DNA of 64,000 nucleotides from Sipunculus nudus (taxonomy: Eukaryota > Annelida > Sipuncula > Golfingiida > Sipunculidae). The position numbers and the translations under genes are program-made. Position 1 is the first letter of the stretch. The number at the start of each line of letters is the position of its first letter. The notes under the pieces were generated by a model that worked only from the letters and a program-made list of their open reading frames with translations, had not been told where the DNA came from and did not search any database. Below, in pieces: positions 49,819 to 62,060 of this stretch. The DNA lies in the NCBI GenBank assembly GCA_026874595.1, contig CM049316.1, positions 52,525,676-52,589,675 on the forward strand, in the 5' to 3' direction.

Positions 49819-50510
49819 TTTGTTTGAATGATTTATTGACACAATACATAGTAAGTACATTAACGTGGTATTCTACCTAAGCACATATATAAATATAAAC
49901 TTGTATCAATAGATTGAGCGCAAGCTACTTAAAGCTTATGAAGCTCGCTCCTGAATTCTAAAGTGGTAATTTTCTGATGCATGGCGGGGGGGGGGGGGGG
50001 TGATGTTAACATATTGATGACTGAAGTATCATGGAAGATGTGGATAGCATAATGACTATGTTTTTAGTTGTGATTTGGAAAGTGTAAGGTGCCAGTTTAG
50101 AGGAGAGAAAGAGATTTGGTGGGTGTGGGATGTGTTTGTCAAAATTGTCAAATTATATTATGTTAGAATCTGTTTGAGTTTTCAATAAAGTTTGCTACCG
50201 ATTCGAATATTTCCTTGTTTGATTTGTCATCTATTTTTGGGTCACCAAAAAGTAGAACTTTTAATGGGGTATCCCTAGGTAAGTATGTTTTTCTAGTGGA
50301 GTTATAGAGGTGGCATTGCAGTAGGTAGTGGTTGGGATCTTCTGATGGGTGGCCACATGGACATTTTTTGGTGTCGCTAATATGTCTTGTGTACATATGA
50401 TAATTTAGATCACTACATTTTATTCTCATGCGTGCATGGATTATTTGTGATTTTCTGGTTCCCGAGTTGTAGTACGTAGGTGTTTTAGTTCTTAGAGCTG
50501 ATTTTTTTTC
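49819..50510 (-). pseudogene. 5'-truncated LINE fragment, C-terminal end of ORF2
   Basis: A minus-strand frame is open from the truncation point (about 50507) to the stop at 50163. It reads RTKTPTYYNSGTRKSQ, HARMRIKCSDLNYHMY, then CPCGHPSEDPNHYLLQC, the cysteine/histidine cluster found at the end of many non-LTR retrotransposon polyproteins. The reverse transcriptase proper is missing. A 10-bp duplication, ACACTTGTAT, flanks it (49809-49818 and 50511-50520), showing insertion into the minisatellite. Its 3' end is at 49819. Confidence 0.85.
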
Positions 50511-52020
50511 ACACTTGTATCAATACCTCCACTCATATCAATACCTTCACTCATATCAAAACCTCCACTCACATCAGTACCTACACTTGTATCAATACCT
50601 CCTCTCATATCAATACCTCCACTCACATCAGTATCTACACTTGTATCAATACCTCCTCTCATATCAATACCTCCACTCACATCAGTACCTACACTTGTAT
50701 CAATACCTCCTCTCATATCAATACCTCCACTCACATCAGTACCTACACTTGTATCAATACCTCCCTCATATCAATACCTTCACTCATATCAAAACTTTCA
50801 CTTGAAGCAATAACTTCACTTATATTAATACCTCAAATTGTGTCAATACCTCCACTCACATCAGTATCTACACTTGTATCAATACCTCCCCTCATATCAG
50901 TACCTCCACTCACATCAGTATCTACACTTGTATCAATACCTCCACTCATATCAATACCTTCACTCATATCAAAACCTCCACTCACATCAGTACCTACACT
51001 TGTATCAATACCTCCTCTCATATCAATACCTTCACTCATATCAAAACCTTCACTTGAAGCAATAACTTCACTCATATTAATACCTCAAATTGTATCAATA
51101 CCTCCACTCACATCAGTATCTACACTTGTATCAATACCTCCTCTCATATCAATACCTCCACTCACATCAGTACCTACACTTGTATCAATACCTCCTCTCA
51201 TATCAATACCTCCACTCACATCAGTACCTACACTTGTATCAATACCTCCTCTCATATCAATACCTCCACTCACATCAGTATCTACACTTGTATCAATACC
51301 TCCACTCATATCAATACCTTCACTCATATCAAAACCTCCACTCACATCAGTACCTACACTTGTATCAATACCTCCTCTCATATCAATACCTTCACTCATA
51401 TCAAAACCTTCACTTGAAGCAATAACTTCACTCATATTAATACCTCAAATTGTATCAATACCTCCACTCACATCAGTATCTACACTTGTATCAATACCTC
51501 CTCTCATATCAATACCTCCACTCACATCAGTACCTACACTTGTATCAATACCTCCTCTCATATCAATACCTCCACTCACATCAGTACCTACACTTGTATC
51601 AATACCTCCTCTCATATCAATACCTCCACTCACATCAGTATCTACACTTGTATCAATACCTCCTCTCATATCAATACCTCCACTCACATCAGTACCTACA
51701 CTTGTATCAATACCTCCTCTCATATCAATACCTCCACTCACATCAGTACCTACACTTGTATCAATACCTCCTCTCATATCAATACCTCCACTCACATCAG
51801 TATCTACACTTGTATCAATACCTCCACTCATATCAATACCTTCACTCATATCAAAACCTCCACTCACATCAGTACCTACACTTGTATCAATACCTCCTCT
51901 CATATCAATACCTTCACTCATATCAAAACCTTCACTTGAAGCAATAACTTCACTCATATTAATACCTCAAATTGTGTCAATACCTCCACTCACATCAGTA
52001 CCTACATTGGAATCAATAAA

Positions 52021-53127
52021 AATCAATAAATATATAAGATGAGGTCACAGTGATATACCTGCCAGGTCAGGTCTCAGATGGTGTACTGTAAAGTTTATGC
52101 CATGATTCTTCTTCATTACATCACTCTGTGTAAGTCATACTGTCTAATTCAATATAGAACAATAATACAGTATCTCTGATGGCATTTCAGAAACTGTTTG
52201 TTGTATTTCTCTTTATGCTTTTAAATACTGATTATTCACAAAAGAAATTGCAAAAAGAAATTGCTACATGTAGCAATTTTTACTGGTTCTTTATGGTATC
52301 TGGGACCACCACATAGAAAATATGCATGTTGCCTTGCCAGTGCATATGAAATCTCTCAACATGCATTATGTGATTTCTACATTCTGTAGATAAGGAATCT
52401 TAGCTTTATGGGAATGAAAATAATACCTTTTATTGTAATAACTTACTGCAGAAGGATTAAAAGCAAATGTGGAGAGTACAGAATATTTTATGACATGCAC
52501 ATCATAAGCATTGGTTACAACACAGCTAGGAGAATGAATGAGAAGGAAGTTGCAATGATGAATGTCTCAGTCATGATTGATCACTGTTAAACTGCCCTTC
52601 AAGTGACTCTTACAATGGATTTGCCCTTGGGAAAAGCTTGGCAAAATTGGTATTCGAAAGGGTTAATCCGCTCACTTTTTGTGCCAAAGCAGAGCAGACC
52701 ACTTTTTATTAGCATCTTGCAAGGTTGACTGTAAGGAGTTATCATCAGTGGCAAGCATGTGAACTTATGGTTTGCATGATGACTTTTGGATGTCGCTGGA
52801 ATGTCAAGCCATATGATCAGTGACCATCTTCTCAAGGTACACCATGAAGTATTGCATTCAGGTCATTAAAATTCTGTACATCTGAATTTGCTGTTTTACT
52901 AACCATTTTGCATTTTATCCTCTCAAGCCTGCTATTAGTATGCTAATTGGATTCTATAGATTTATGACCAACAAACAGATGGACTGGGGGTGCTGCTGGC
53001 ACAAAATACAAAGGCTGACAGTCAGGAAGCTTCCTAAGGCAATTCGTTGTTCAGTCTTCCCATTGACTAGTTTTGTCACAAGGTTGATTTTGATGATAAT
53101 TCTGTTGAAATATCTTAGAAGCATGTA
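52021..53127. other. Intron, nothing recognised
   Basis: About 1.1 kb without a named repeat. Reading frames of 60-97 codons here show no recognisable domain. Confidence 0.5.
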
Positions 53128-53311
53128 CAGTGAAACCTTGTTGTTTTTAACTTGCTTAAGTCGAATACCCCGCTTATGTCGCAGTTACAGACTCAATCTT
53201 CTGGACAACTCTAGTAAAATTATAACCAAATAAAACCCACTTGTGTTGAACTTCGGATGTGTTGAAGTTATCTGAGGGTCCCTTCAACTTTAACACAACG
53301 AGGTTTCACTG
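53128..53311. mobile_element. 184-bp Tigger/pogo-type MITE
   Basis: Terminal inverted repeats CAGTGAAACCTTGTTGT (53128) and ACAACGAGGTTTCACTG (ending 53311) differ at one base and are flanked by TA on both sides (53126-53127, 53312-53313). CAGTGAAACCTC-type ends with TA duplication are typical of pogo/Tigger relatives. It lies 82 bp upstream of a TMX3 exon. Confidence 0.85.
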
Positions 53312-53393
53312 TATATATTTCTTAATAAAAGATAATACTTTGTAGTGTCCCTGCATTACATTTTGGTACTGAATTGTATTCTTGTCATGACAG

Positions 53394-53462
53394 CCACATG
53401 GAGGAACCGGCTTCTTCCAAAGGTTAAAGCGTGTGTTCTATGATATCTACATGACCATGTAT
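53394..53462 (+). CDS. TMX3: TMX3 exon, juxtamembrane QRLKR segment
   Basis: This 69-nt, phase 0-0 exon lies between 'cttgtcatgacag' and a GTAAGT donor at 53463. It reads PHGGTGFFQRLKRV then FYDIYMTMY. The GG...QRLKR pattern is the conserved stretch immediately before the TMX3 transmembrane helix. The next exon(s), with the membrane span, cytosolic acidic tail and dilysine-type ER signal, were not found in the remaining 10.5 kb. Confidence 0.92.
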
Positions 53463-53509
53463 GTAAGTATTCTTTGATATTACACAACATACAAACATTA
53501 AGGAAAAGG

Positions 53510-53800
53510 CAGTGTGTGTAGGTATTCATGTAAATACGATATCAACATGACTGTGTAGTTATACAGAACTGTTGTACCTAGATGACAGTGTGTGTAGTTA
53601 TACAGAACTAGGTTATCTACATTGCAGTTTGTGTAGTTATACAGAGCTAGGGTATCTACATGACAATATGTGTAGTTATACAGTACTAGGGTTTTTTATA
53701 TTGCAATGTATGTAGTTACACAGATCTTGGGTATCTACAATGCAGTGTGTGTAGTTAGGTTGAACTAGGGTATCTACATGGCACTGTGTGTATTTATAAA
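53510..53800. repeat. 39-bp minisatellite resembling the TMX3 donor junction
   Basis: About seven degenerate units of 'ggtatctacatgacagtg' + 'tgtgtagttatacagaacta'. The exon-intron junction at 53440-53475 ('gatatctacatgaccatg' + 'tatgtaagtattc') aligns with one unit. Confidence 0.85.
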
Positions 53801-53835
53801 GTTAAAGAACTAAGGCATTATTATTATATTGTTAT

Positions 53836-55550
53836 AAGTCATTTAAGCTATATAATAGTGATGGTCCTTTGTCTGTCAGCTGGCCGGCCGGCCAGCCATT
53901 TGTTAACAAGGCACGTTTTGCAACTGTTGGACCTAGGAATCCAAAATTCTACATACAATTAGATGTCCCTAAGTTCTCCAACCAAACAGAAAACTGGGTC
54001 ATTGTGACTTGGTTTCTTCGAGAAATTAAAGAAAATCCTCTTGTTACACTTAAAAACCACTATGAAAACCCTGGTGTTAATATATTCATGTTTCATATAA
54101 CCATTCGTGCATATATTTTCAATGCAAATGCCAGAAATAAGGTAACATTGCAAACATTGCTGAAGTTATGGGCTGAAACATAATGCACTTTGTTAAAAAT
54201 CAGGAAATAATATACTCACCTTAAAAGATAACTGATGAAGCTAGAGACTTTTTTACAAAGGATATAACGTATTTAATCAAGATTTCATGTATAGCAGAAA
54301 CCAGATAAAAATTTTGTATAATTTAAAGTTATAAGCATAATTGTAAAATCAGTACCTTATATTTGGCCCAACTTTGACCATGGCACATTTTTTTCCTCAT
54401 AGGCACTATTGGTAAATTTTCACAATATGTATAAAGAAGGATTAAGGCTTTTTTTTATCTAAAAATTGGACTAGAATTTGAATTTTAATTGGAGGCCCTA
54501 CTGTTTTCACTTGCATTGTCAAGCAACATGCAGCCCTCTTCTGGTCACTTCAGCCCTGCCTCGGTAACCTTATTAGTAATGCAACACTGGTTGAGCACCC
54601 CTGATGTCAAAGGTGTATAGTAATTCTCATATCACCCCCCCTCCTAACACAGTAATATTCACCAAGTGTAATACAATAATTGTTATTGTATGAACTGTAT
54701 TTTCTTAACTATATAGCTGTTTCTACTTCAATGTACAAAACATTTCTTGAGATAATAATTTCAAGTAGTAACCTAGAGGTAATGTAGCATATTTAAAGAA
54801 TTAATTTCCTTTCAAATAATTTATCAAATTCAAACACATCATGTATAATGTGGTCATATATGAGCCAAATCTTAGATAAATAATGGTGCATATTAGAATT
54901 GTGAATTCTGAATCAAGTTATATTCTTATATATTTATAATTTTGCAAATTTATAAAATATACATATTTTGTGATTGAAAAATACATCTCTATGCATAATG
55001 CGACGCTGTATGAGCAAAATAAGGGATTAATGATGATGCAATTTTGAATTGTGAATCAACATAAATATGACGGACCTGGTATACCAAGCTTTTTACCAGG
55101 GCTGAGGAGATGTATTGACTGAGTTTAGGAATGTTGGCTCATTTTTTATTAATTCTAAAAGTTAAAGAAAATATAGATTTTCAGTTAGATACTGTCTCAA
55201 TAAGATGTTTACAGATATTTTTTTTTTCCATTTATTTTGTGGCGCTGTGCTCATGAAAGAAATTCAAACACCGTTATGTTAACTTTGAAGATCTGGTCAG
55301 TGATGATGTTTACATTTGCGAAGCAGATTAGGATGTGGGGGCATTCAAGTTTTCAATGGTCTTTGACTTGTTACTATTGTTGGATGTATAAAGAATAGGT
55401 TGGTGCAAGGAAGACATGAAAGATGAATTAAATGTGTGTTTATGGCAAGGAAACTGTTCCTGAAGAAATAAATGGAAATATGCATACCGCATTAGTAGCA
55501 GAAGTGGACCCAAGGGTCCATACCCCCTTTTTAACTGCTGCAACCTTTTT
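53836..55550 (+). mobile_element. Diverged AGCTCAGCTGAC-family copy (left part)
   Basis: A decayed head ('ataagtcatttaagctat' + 'ataatagtgatggtccttt'), 'ggcacgttttgcaactgttg' and family body text are present. The nested copy at 55551 interrupts or abuts it; a matching tail lies at 59544-59578. Confidence 0.5.
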
Positions 55551-58212
55551 CCTCAGCTGACTATAAGTCATCTGAGCTAAAGTCGTGGTCCATTGTCCGT
55601 CGTCCGTCTGTCTGTCCCTCTGTCCTTCTGTCCGTCCGTAAGACTGGCACGTTTCGACACCATTGGACCTACGAATCTGAAATTCGCCATACAGTTAGAT
55701 GTCCCCAAAATCTCCTACCATGCTGAAAATTGGGTCAATAGGACTTCGTTCCTTTGAGATATTAAGGAAAAACCTCAATTTTTTATTAGAAATCTATTTT
55801 CACACTTCAGGACTGCCTAATATCAAAACCACTCATCTGGTTTTCTTCATATTTACCATAAATATTTCTCTATATAGTTCCTAAGTACATGCCAGAAATT
55901 AAGTCATATTATTTAATTTAAAAAAGTTATGGGCCCAAACATAATGGACTTTGTAAAAAAATCAGGAAAGATATTTGGTCACTTAAGACCAAAAGTGTTA
56001 AAGGTAGGGACTTTTTTTCAGTAATACAACTTTAATTGATCAAAATTTAATTGTATACCAAAAATTAGATCAAAATCTGTTAATTTTTTTTAAATATTGG
56101 CAAAAATATAAAATTGGTACCTTAAATTTTGCCCAAGTTTGACCATGGCACGTTTTTTTCCTGTAAGTACTGTGGATTTAATTTTCACAGCATGTTTTTG
56201 TTAGCATTTTGTCTGTTAACACCAAAAATTTGAAACCAGTTGATCAAAAACTGTAGATTTTATTCAAGTTTTCAAGCACCATGTCACATCAAGTTTACAT
56301 CAAGCTAGTGTTATGCAGTTTGCTAGAGCTCAGCTCCCCAGCTTCAGCTCTAAGTTTCTTAAATTTAGCATACAGTTAGATGTCTCCAAAATCCCCTACC
56401 GTGCCAAGAATATGATCACTAGGACTTAATTCCTTCGAAATATTAATGAAAAACTTCATTTTTCTATTAAAAACCCATTGTTCCGCTGTAAGACTGCCTA
56501 ATATCAAAACCACTGATCTGACTTTGATCATATATCGTATACATATTTTTCTATACATTTGCTATGCACATGCCAGAAATGTCAGTATTCGTAATTGTTT
56601 TAAGTTGTGGGCCCAAACATAATGCACTTTTTAAAAAATCAAGAAATATATTTACTCCCTTAACAAGAGGATTGCTGAAGCTAGAGATTTTTTGTCAGGG
56701 ATGTAACATTAATTAATCAAGATTCAATTGAATACCAAAAATTAGTTCTGAATTTTTCAAATTTTATAAGTTATTAGTATAAATAAAAAATTAGTACCTT
56801 AAATTTTGCCCAAGTTTGACCATGGCACGTTTGTTTCCTGAGAGCACTGTTGATATAATTTTCATATTATGCACACATAAGGATTTCATCTTTGTAGTTT
56901 AGAAAGCTGAAAGAAATTGGCCAAATATTGTAGCTTTTATTAAAGTTTTTATGAGACCATGTCAGACCCAGGCTTAATCCAGCCCCTCTTAAGTCACCTG
57001 TATGTTGACCTTGTTGACCTTTCATCAGATTATGCATGCTTGAGCGAAGCGAAGCAAACACTGTGGCAGCCAGGCAGCCAATGCCCAGCCACAGTTGATC
57101 CAGGTGTCCAACCCAACTCATCTAGTAGTTGTTTTGAAAGACAACATAACAATAAACAATAAAATAATAATTTTGTATTGTTTTTTTATAACAAATTAAA
57201 GAGAAATTTATAGAAAAAGAATTTGTTAGTTGATGAGTAACAGTAAAATTAACTTGCAATTACTGATGATGTAAGAATCTTGTATGGATGGATAGAATGT
57301 CAATGTCAATGTTATTCCAAAAACACCATGCAGTCACCTATGGTATTTTTCAATGAAATTTTAATGATAAAAAAATAAATCATATTATTCATTACTAATC
57401 ATTAGGGATCATATGAAGGAAATAAATGATAGACAAAGATGCAGTTGATAATATTAATCTAGATTCCTACTGTGTCTAGTGTGTAGATTGATGTGAAAGT
57501 AGTCCAAAGTGAATATATTACATTTATTTTTTTTAACATAAATAAAAGCCATAAAATCAGGTACTTATGATCATTATTTAAATTTGTGAATTTTGTATAT
57601 TCTGGATTCTCAACATCATTGTTTGGCTAAAACTGAATAAATACTAGACATGGTGCGAATGCTTTGCAAATGTATTTGAAAATGAATATGAATATGTACT
57701 GCATTAAAAAATTTTATTGCATAAGAATGGGAATTCAGGTAAAAATGAAAGTATTTGAATACCAGTGCAGATACTTTCAAAATGTATTCATGAATGCATT
57801 CATGAATATATTGTATAATATTATTTCAATAATCATTTCAGTTATATTTTATTTTTAAAAATTATATGATTTTCTTATTATTTTTTTTTAAATAAAAATT
57901 ATACTGGCACAATATTTGTTATTAAATTTTGATAAATAGTTAAACTCTTATATTATATGTGCTGCTTATAAGTTATATGGCCAAGTCAAAATTTGTGTGA
58001 CAATAGCACTCCATTTGTTAATAAAATAAATGAAATCAATCCTCTTCCCTGTCTCAAAAGATACTATCAAAATCATACATAAGCTAAACACCAACAACTC
58101 ATAATAAAGCTTATATTTATTACCACACAAAACAAGCATGTGCCTCTTTCCCAAATCATATTTTTTATCATATATAACAGCTGAGCGCCGTGACCCATGG
58201 GTCCCTTGTTTA
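55551..58212 (+). mobile_element. Near-complete 2.66-kb AGCTCAGCTGAC element, sister of 11833-14433
   Basis: Begins CCTCAGCTGACTATAAGTC with a (GTCC)n tract and ends CAGCTGAGCGCCGTGACCC...CCTTGTTT at 58212. Internal landmarks occur in the same order in the 11833-14433 copy: 'agagctcagctccccagc', 'gagaccatgtcagacc' and 'gaatgcattcatgaatat'. No coding capacity. Confidence 0.72.
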
Positions 58213-59578
58213 ATCATATCAGATCAATTTGGGGGCCTAGAATCCCCACCCTCACCCCCACCCCTTTTCGAGAAACCTTGTGACCTTGTAATAGTTTTTG
58301 TCATTAATCCTCATGGGTTGAACCCCTCATTTACATAAAGTGAGAGTCATGTGTTGTTAACATTTACTGACCATGCACATTGGTCAGAGCAAGGGTCAAA
58401 TGTCAAGTCAAACATGCTTAAATCAGTCACTGCAAGCAGGGGTAATTCATATGCACAATGGACCTAAATCCTGCACTGGATTGTGTTAAGACAGCTTGAT
58501 CTGAATGACCAGATAACCAGGCGACCACACAGGCATACTGCTCTTTGCTGAAGGCAGATCAGCTGCTTTCTGTGGTAACCTCCATGCAAACTTTAAACAC
58601 GCAGAAATCACTCAAAATCAGTTTACATTAAAAATTATTTATTCTTGTATTGCCAAGGTCACTGCGAGAACAATAACCTTTAAAATGAGGTATGGCACAG
58701 TGTCACACACAACTCAGTTTCAGAGAATATTGCAAACAGAGGTGGACTGAATTCCTTTTATAAGTATTAGATATGTTATTTTGCAAATTTGTAAACTTTA
58801 AAAACTTTAAAAAGATTTGACATAATGAAAAATGTTGATCTAATTTGTTCATTATTTTCTGCCTCAGCAGAACAGGAAATAGTGTGATTTGTTTGTCCAT
58901 CTCTGTGTTTATTATTAAAATAATTAATGATCATGAATAATTTTTTCCCTGTTAGCAATTTTGAATTAAATTACATATCCTGTATGTATGTACAGAGGTG
59001 TTCACAATCCCCCCTGGCCCCCCCTCCACCACCACTATCACCACCATTGAGTCCTTCCACCCTGAGCACTGGGTACAGTAGTTCATTGTAACTGCATAAA
59101 ATTAAGAAAATATATACTGAAGTACAGAGGTGTTGTAACTCCAATCTTTATCCACTCCCCCCCCCCCCCCCCCACCACACCCACGATTAAGTCCTTCCTG
59201 TGGACTTGGAACTTATTGAAACTGTTCACATTTTATAAAATTGGAAAAAAAAATTGGTTTAATAATAAAAAAAATTGGATCTAACTGAACAAATGTAAAC
59301 TGCTGAATTGACAACAGCTTAACAAAAAGCCAACCAATGAGCATGGTAATATTATAGATCTTATATTCACAAACTGCCTACATGCTTTTGTTTCAGCATT
59401 AGGAAATATATGGTTAGGTCACAAAATATTATTTGCAACATTATCTTCAATCATATCAACCATCCACGGCCTTAATTACCTGTTCCTCTCAGACTTTGTC
59501 TCCTTTTGATATTATTTTAGATTTTTAACTTCAAGGTTAACTTCAGCTGAGCACAGTGACCCATGGGTCCTTTGTTTA
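58213..59578 (+). mobile_element. Right part of a diverged family copy, with C-rich runs
   Basis: AT-rich family text and the tail CTTCAGCTGAGCACAGTGACCCATGG...TTTGTTT (59542-59578). C runs lie at about 59010-59030 and 59157-59173. A matching head may be the one at 53836. Confidence 0.45.
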
Positions 59579-60222
59579 AATATGCCTTCTGTCAACAACT
59601 TGAGATTCTTGGTTTCCTACCTGTCACTCCAATTGCATGTCAAAGTCAAGCTGAAATGTTTCAAGCATTTCCTCTATGTTTGATGTCAGGTAAAAGCCAG
59701 GATGGGGTAACTTGGATGAAGATTGGTCAAATAGAGTCCCACAGTAACACATTCTGTGATTTGCATAAGATTTATGAATGACCACAAATACATGCTAACA
59801 TTGGTCAGCTGAATTGCAGGGGTCAGAGAGCTGTTTCCACTGCTGGACCACTACCGTACACTCGCAGTGAATATAGTTTCCTCTGATATGTCTGCTAGTC
59901 CATCCAAACAAAACAGTTGAAAAAAAGAATAGTTAAAAGGGCACACATTCGATCGGACACTGCTTGTGAAGATTGTCACCCATCTAAAAGCTAACTGCAC
60001 TCGATTAACCTTAACTAAATTCAACATTCCGACTGTATTACCGCTATATCATGACCCAGTCATATGAAAGTTAGAATGGCCCAGTTGATGCATTGGTTAA
60101 ACTTCTCCCACTATCAGAGCCATCAAATGTACTCTTTCTGTGCGGCAAAGCTTAGAATAAGTACTATCACCTCACGGCAAATTATATAACTAAATTACAG
60201 CTCTCTGGCTATTTCATCAACT

Positions 60223-60355
60223 GGTAAACTCCACCCTTTATGGGACGGTCAGTGCCACACATCACCGCCTCGCTGAGGCGTTTCCAGTGGTAAACTCCAC
60301 CCTTTATGAGACCGTCAGTGCCACACATCACCGCATCGCTAAGGTCTTTTCCAGT
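60223..60355. repeat. Tandem duplication of about 67 bp
   Basis: 'ggtaaactccaccctttatg' through 'cacacatcaccgc' and 'ttccagt' occurs twice with a few differences. The stretch 59579-60222 before it shows nothing recognised. Confidence 0.8.
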
Positions 60356-60390
60356 GATGTCAGCAGGAATTGGTGGTCTTTCCCAGATAT

Positions 60391-60860
60391 TTAGCAAACC
60401 TGTGAGCTTATGCGATGGTGCGGCATTGTGCGTTGTCTGGACATTAATCATAGCTATCTCAAAAACTGCAGGAGCTAGCATCACCACATTTTTTGCAAAT
60501 AATCACTTCTGAAAAACTCTGTCGGATTTTGTTTATTCTTAGATTTTATAGGGAAAAAGCTGAAAAAGCTTTAAAAATCATCTTCTCCAAAACTGTCCAG
60601 CCAAATTGTCCAATATTTCACAGAAATGATCCCCGGAACTATCTATCTCAAAGTTTTTTACAAAAGGTTACAGTTCAGAGATTTTGGCCGAGTTACAGGA
60701 GCTTGAACTAAGTTAACTGTCAAAATAAGCACATTAATATTAAAATCTCAGAAACGGCTGAAGCTATCATCACCAAATTTTAAATTATGCCAATGTTTGT
60801 CACATAAGTCATATCTGAAATTGAGGTATTGGTGGTGCCACTTACATTGATCTGTTTTTA
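60391..60860. repeat. Second copy of the 'gcaaacctgtgagcttatgc' dispersed repeat
   Basis: Matches the start of 30583-32250 ('acctgtgagcttatgcgatgg', 'tatagggaaaaagctgaaaa', 'ccaaattgtccaatattt'). Confidence 0.6.
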
Positions 60861-62060
60861 TGCCCCTGCCACAAAGTGGCTGGGGCATAAAGTTTTACCC
60901 ATGTCCGTCCTTCCGTCATTCTGAAATCAAACAGTTGTACTGACTTTTTTTCGCAATGCCTGCAGATATTGGCCTGATTTTTGTTGTGTGGGCAGATAAT
61001 GACAAGTTACAGATCGAGTTCGCGTTTCGTCCCGGTTGACCTACTTTTGACTGTTTTACGGCTCCTAAACTTAGAAAATTTCATGAAAAATAGAAATTTT
61101 CATGACAAATACACATGTACGGACTTTTTTTGGCAGTGCCTGCAGATATTGGCCTGATTTTTTGTGTGTGGGCAGATAATGACTAGTTACAAATGGAGTT
61201 CACGTTTCTTCCCGGTTGACCTACTTTTGACCATTTTACGGCTCCTTAACTTAGAAAATTTCATGAAAAACATAAATTTTCATGACAAATACACATGTAC
61301 AGACATTTTTCCCAATGGCTGCAGATATTGGCCTGATTTTTGGTGTGTGGCAAGATATTGACCAGTTACAGATCGAGTTCGCGTTTCATCCCAGTTGACC
61401 AACTTTTGACCATTTTACGGCTCCTGAACATAGAAAATTTCATGAAAAATAGAAATTTTCATGACAAATACACATGTACGGACTTTTTTTCGCAGTGCCT
61501 GCAGATATTGGCCTGATTTTTGGTGTGTTGGCAGATATTAACCAGTTACATATCAAGTTCGCATTTTGTCCCAGTTGACCCATTTTTGACCGTTTTACGG
61601 CTCTTGAACATAGAAAATTTCATGAAAAATAGAAATTTTCATGACAAATACACATGTACAGACTTTTTTCGCAGTGGCTGCAGATATTGGCCTGATTTTT
61701 GGTGGGTGGGCAGATAATGACCAGTTACAGATTGAGTTCACGTTTTGTCCCAGTTGACCTACTTTTGACTGTTTGATGGTGCCCTAACATAGAAAATTTC
61801 ATAGAAAATATAAATTTTCATGACAAGTGCACATGTACGGACTTTTTTTCGCAATGACTGCAGATACGGGCCTGATTTTTGGTGTGTGGGCAGATAATGA
61901 CCATCTACAGATCAAGTTCTTGTTTTGTCCCAGTTGACCTACTTTTGACCTTGACTGCTCCTGAAATATAGAAAGTTTCATGAAAAATAGAAATTTTCAT
62001 AACAAATGCATATGTACCGACTTTTTTTCGCAATGCCTGCAATGCTATGGGGCCCCAAAG
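60861..62060. repeat. 180-bp satellite, six units, with a hairpin cap
   Basis: A cap at 60861-60893 folds (TGCCCCTGCCAC aaa GTGGCTGGGGCA) and is followed by 'gtccgtccttccgtc'. Six units of 179-180 bp follow; 'tgcagatattggcctg' starts at about 60960, 61140, 61319, 61499, 61679 and 61859. Each unit contains 'gaaaaatagaaattttcatg', an imperfect inverted repeat. Confidence 0.9.

Larger units (their letters stand above)
47386..52020. repeat. 18-bp (54-bp higher-order) minisatellite, interrupted twice
   Basis: The basic unit is 'atcaatacctccactcat' with three-unit blocks (…actcacatcagtacctac + acttgtatcaatacc…). About 107 units remain once the insertions at 47584-49602 and 49819-50510 are discounted. 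A marker ('tattaatacctcaaattgt') recurs at about 49650, 50822, 51074, 51434 and 51956; the last four are spaced 252, 360 and 522 bp, all multiples of 18. The array starts about 27 bases after the TMX3 donor at 47359. A 400-codon frame of SIPPLI-type repeats is an artefact of the period. Confidence 0.95.

Noticed and set aside
50840-52042. 400-codon plus-strand frame of SIPPLI/TSVPTLV repeats, with antisense frames
   Set aside because: Same artefact from an 18-bp period; no signal peptide, splice context or unique sequence, and the array is broken by transposons.
52940-53233. 97-codon plus-strand frame
   Set aside because: Its 3' part runs into the 184-bp MITE; no domain and no splice support.
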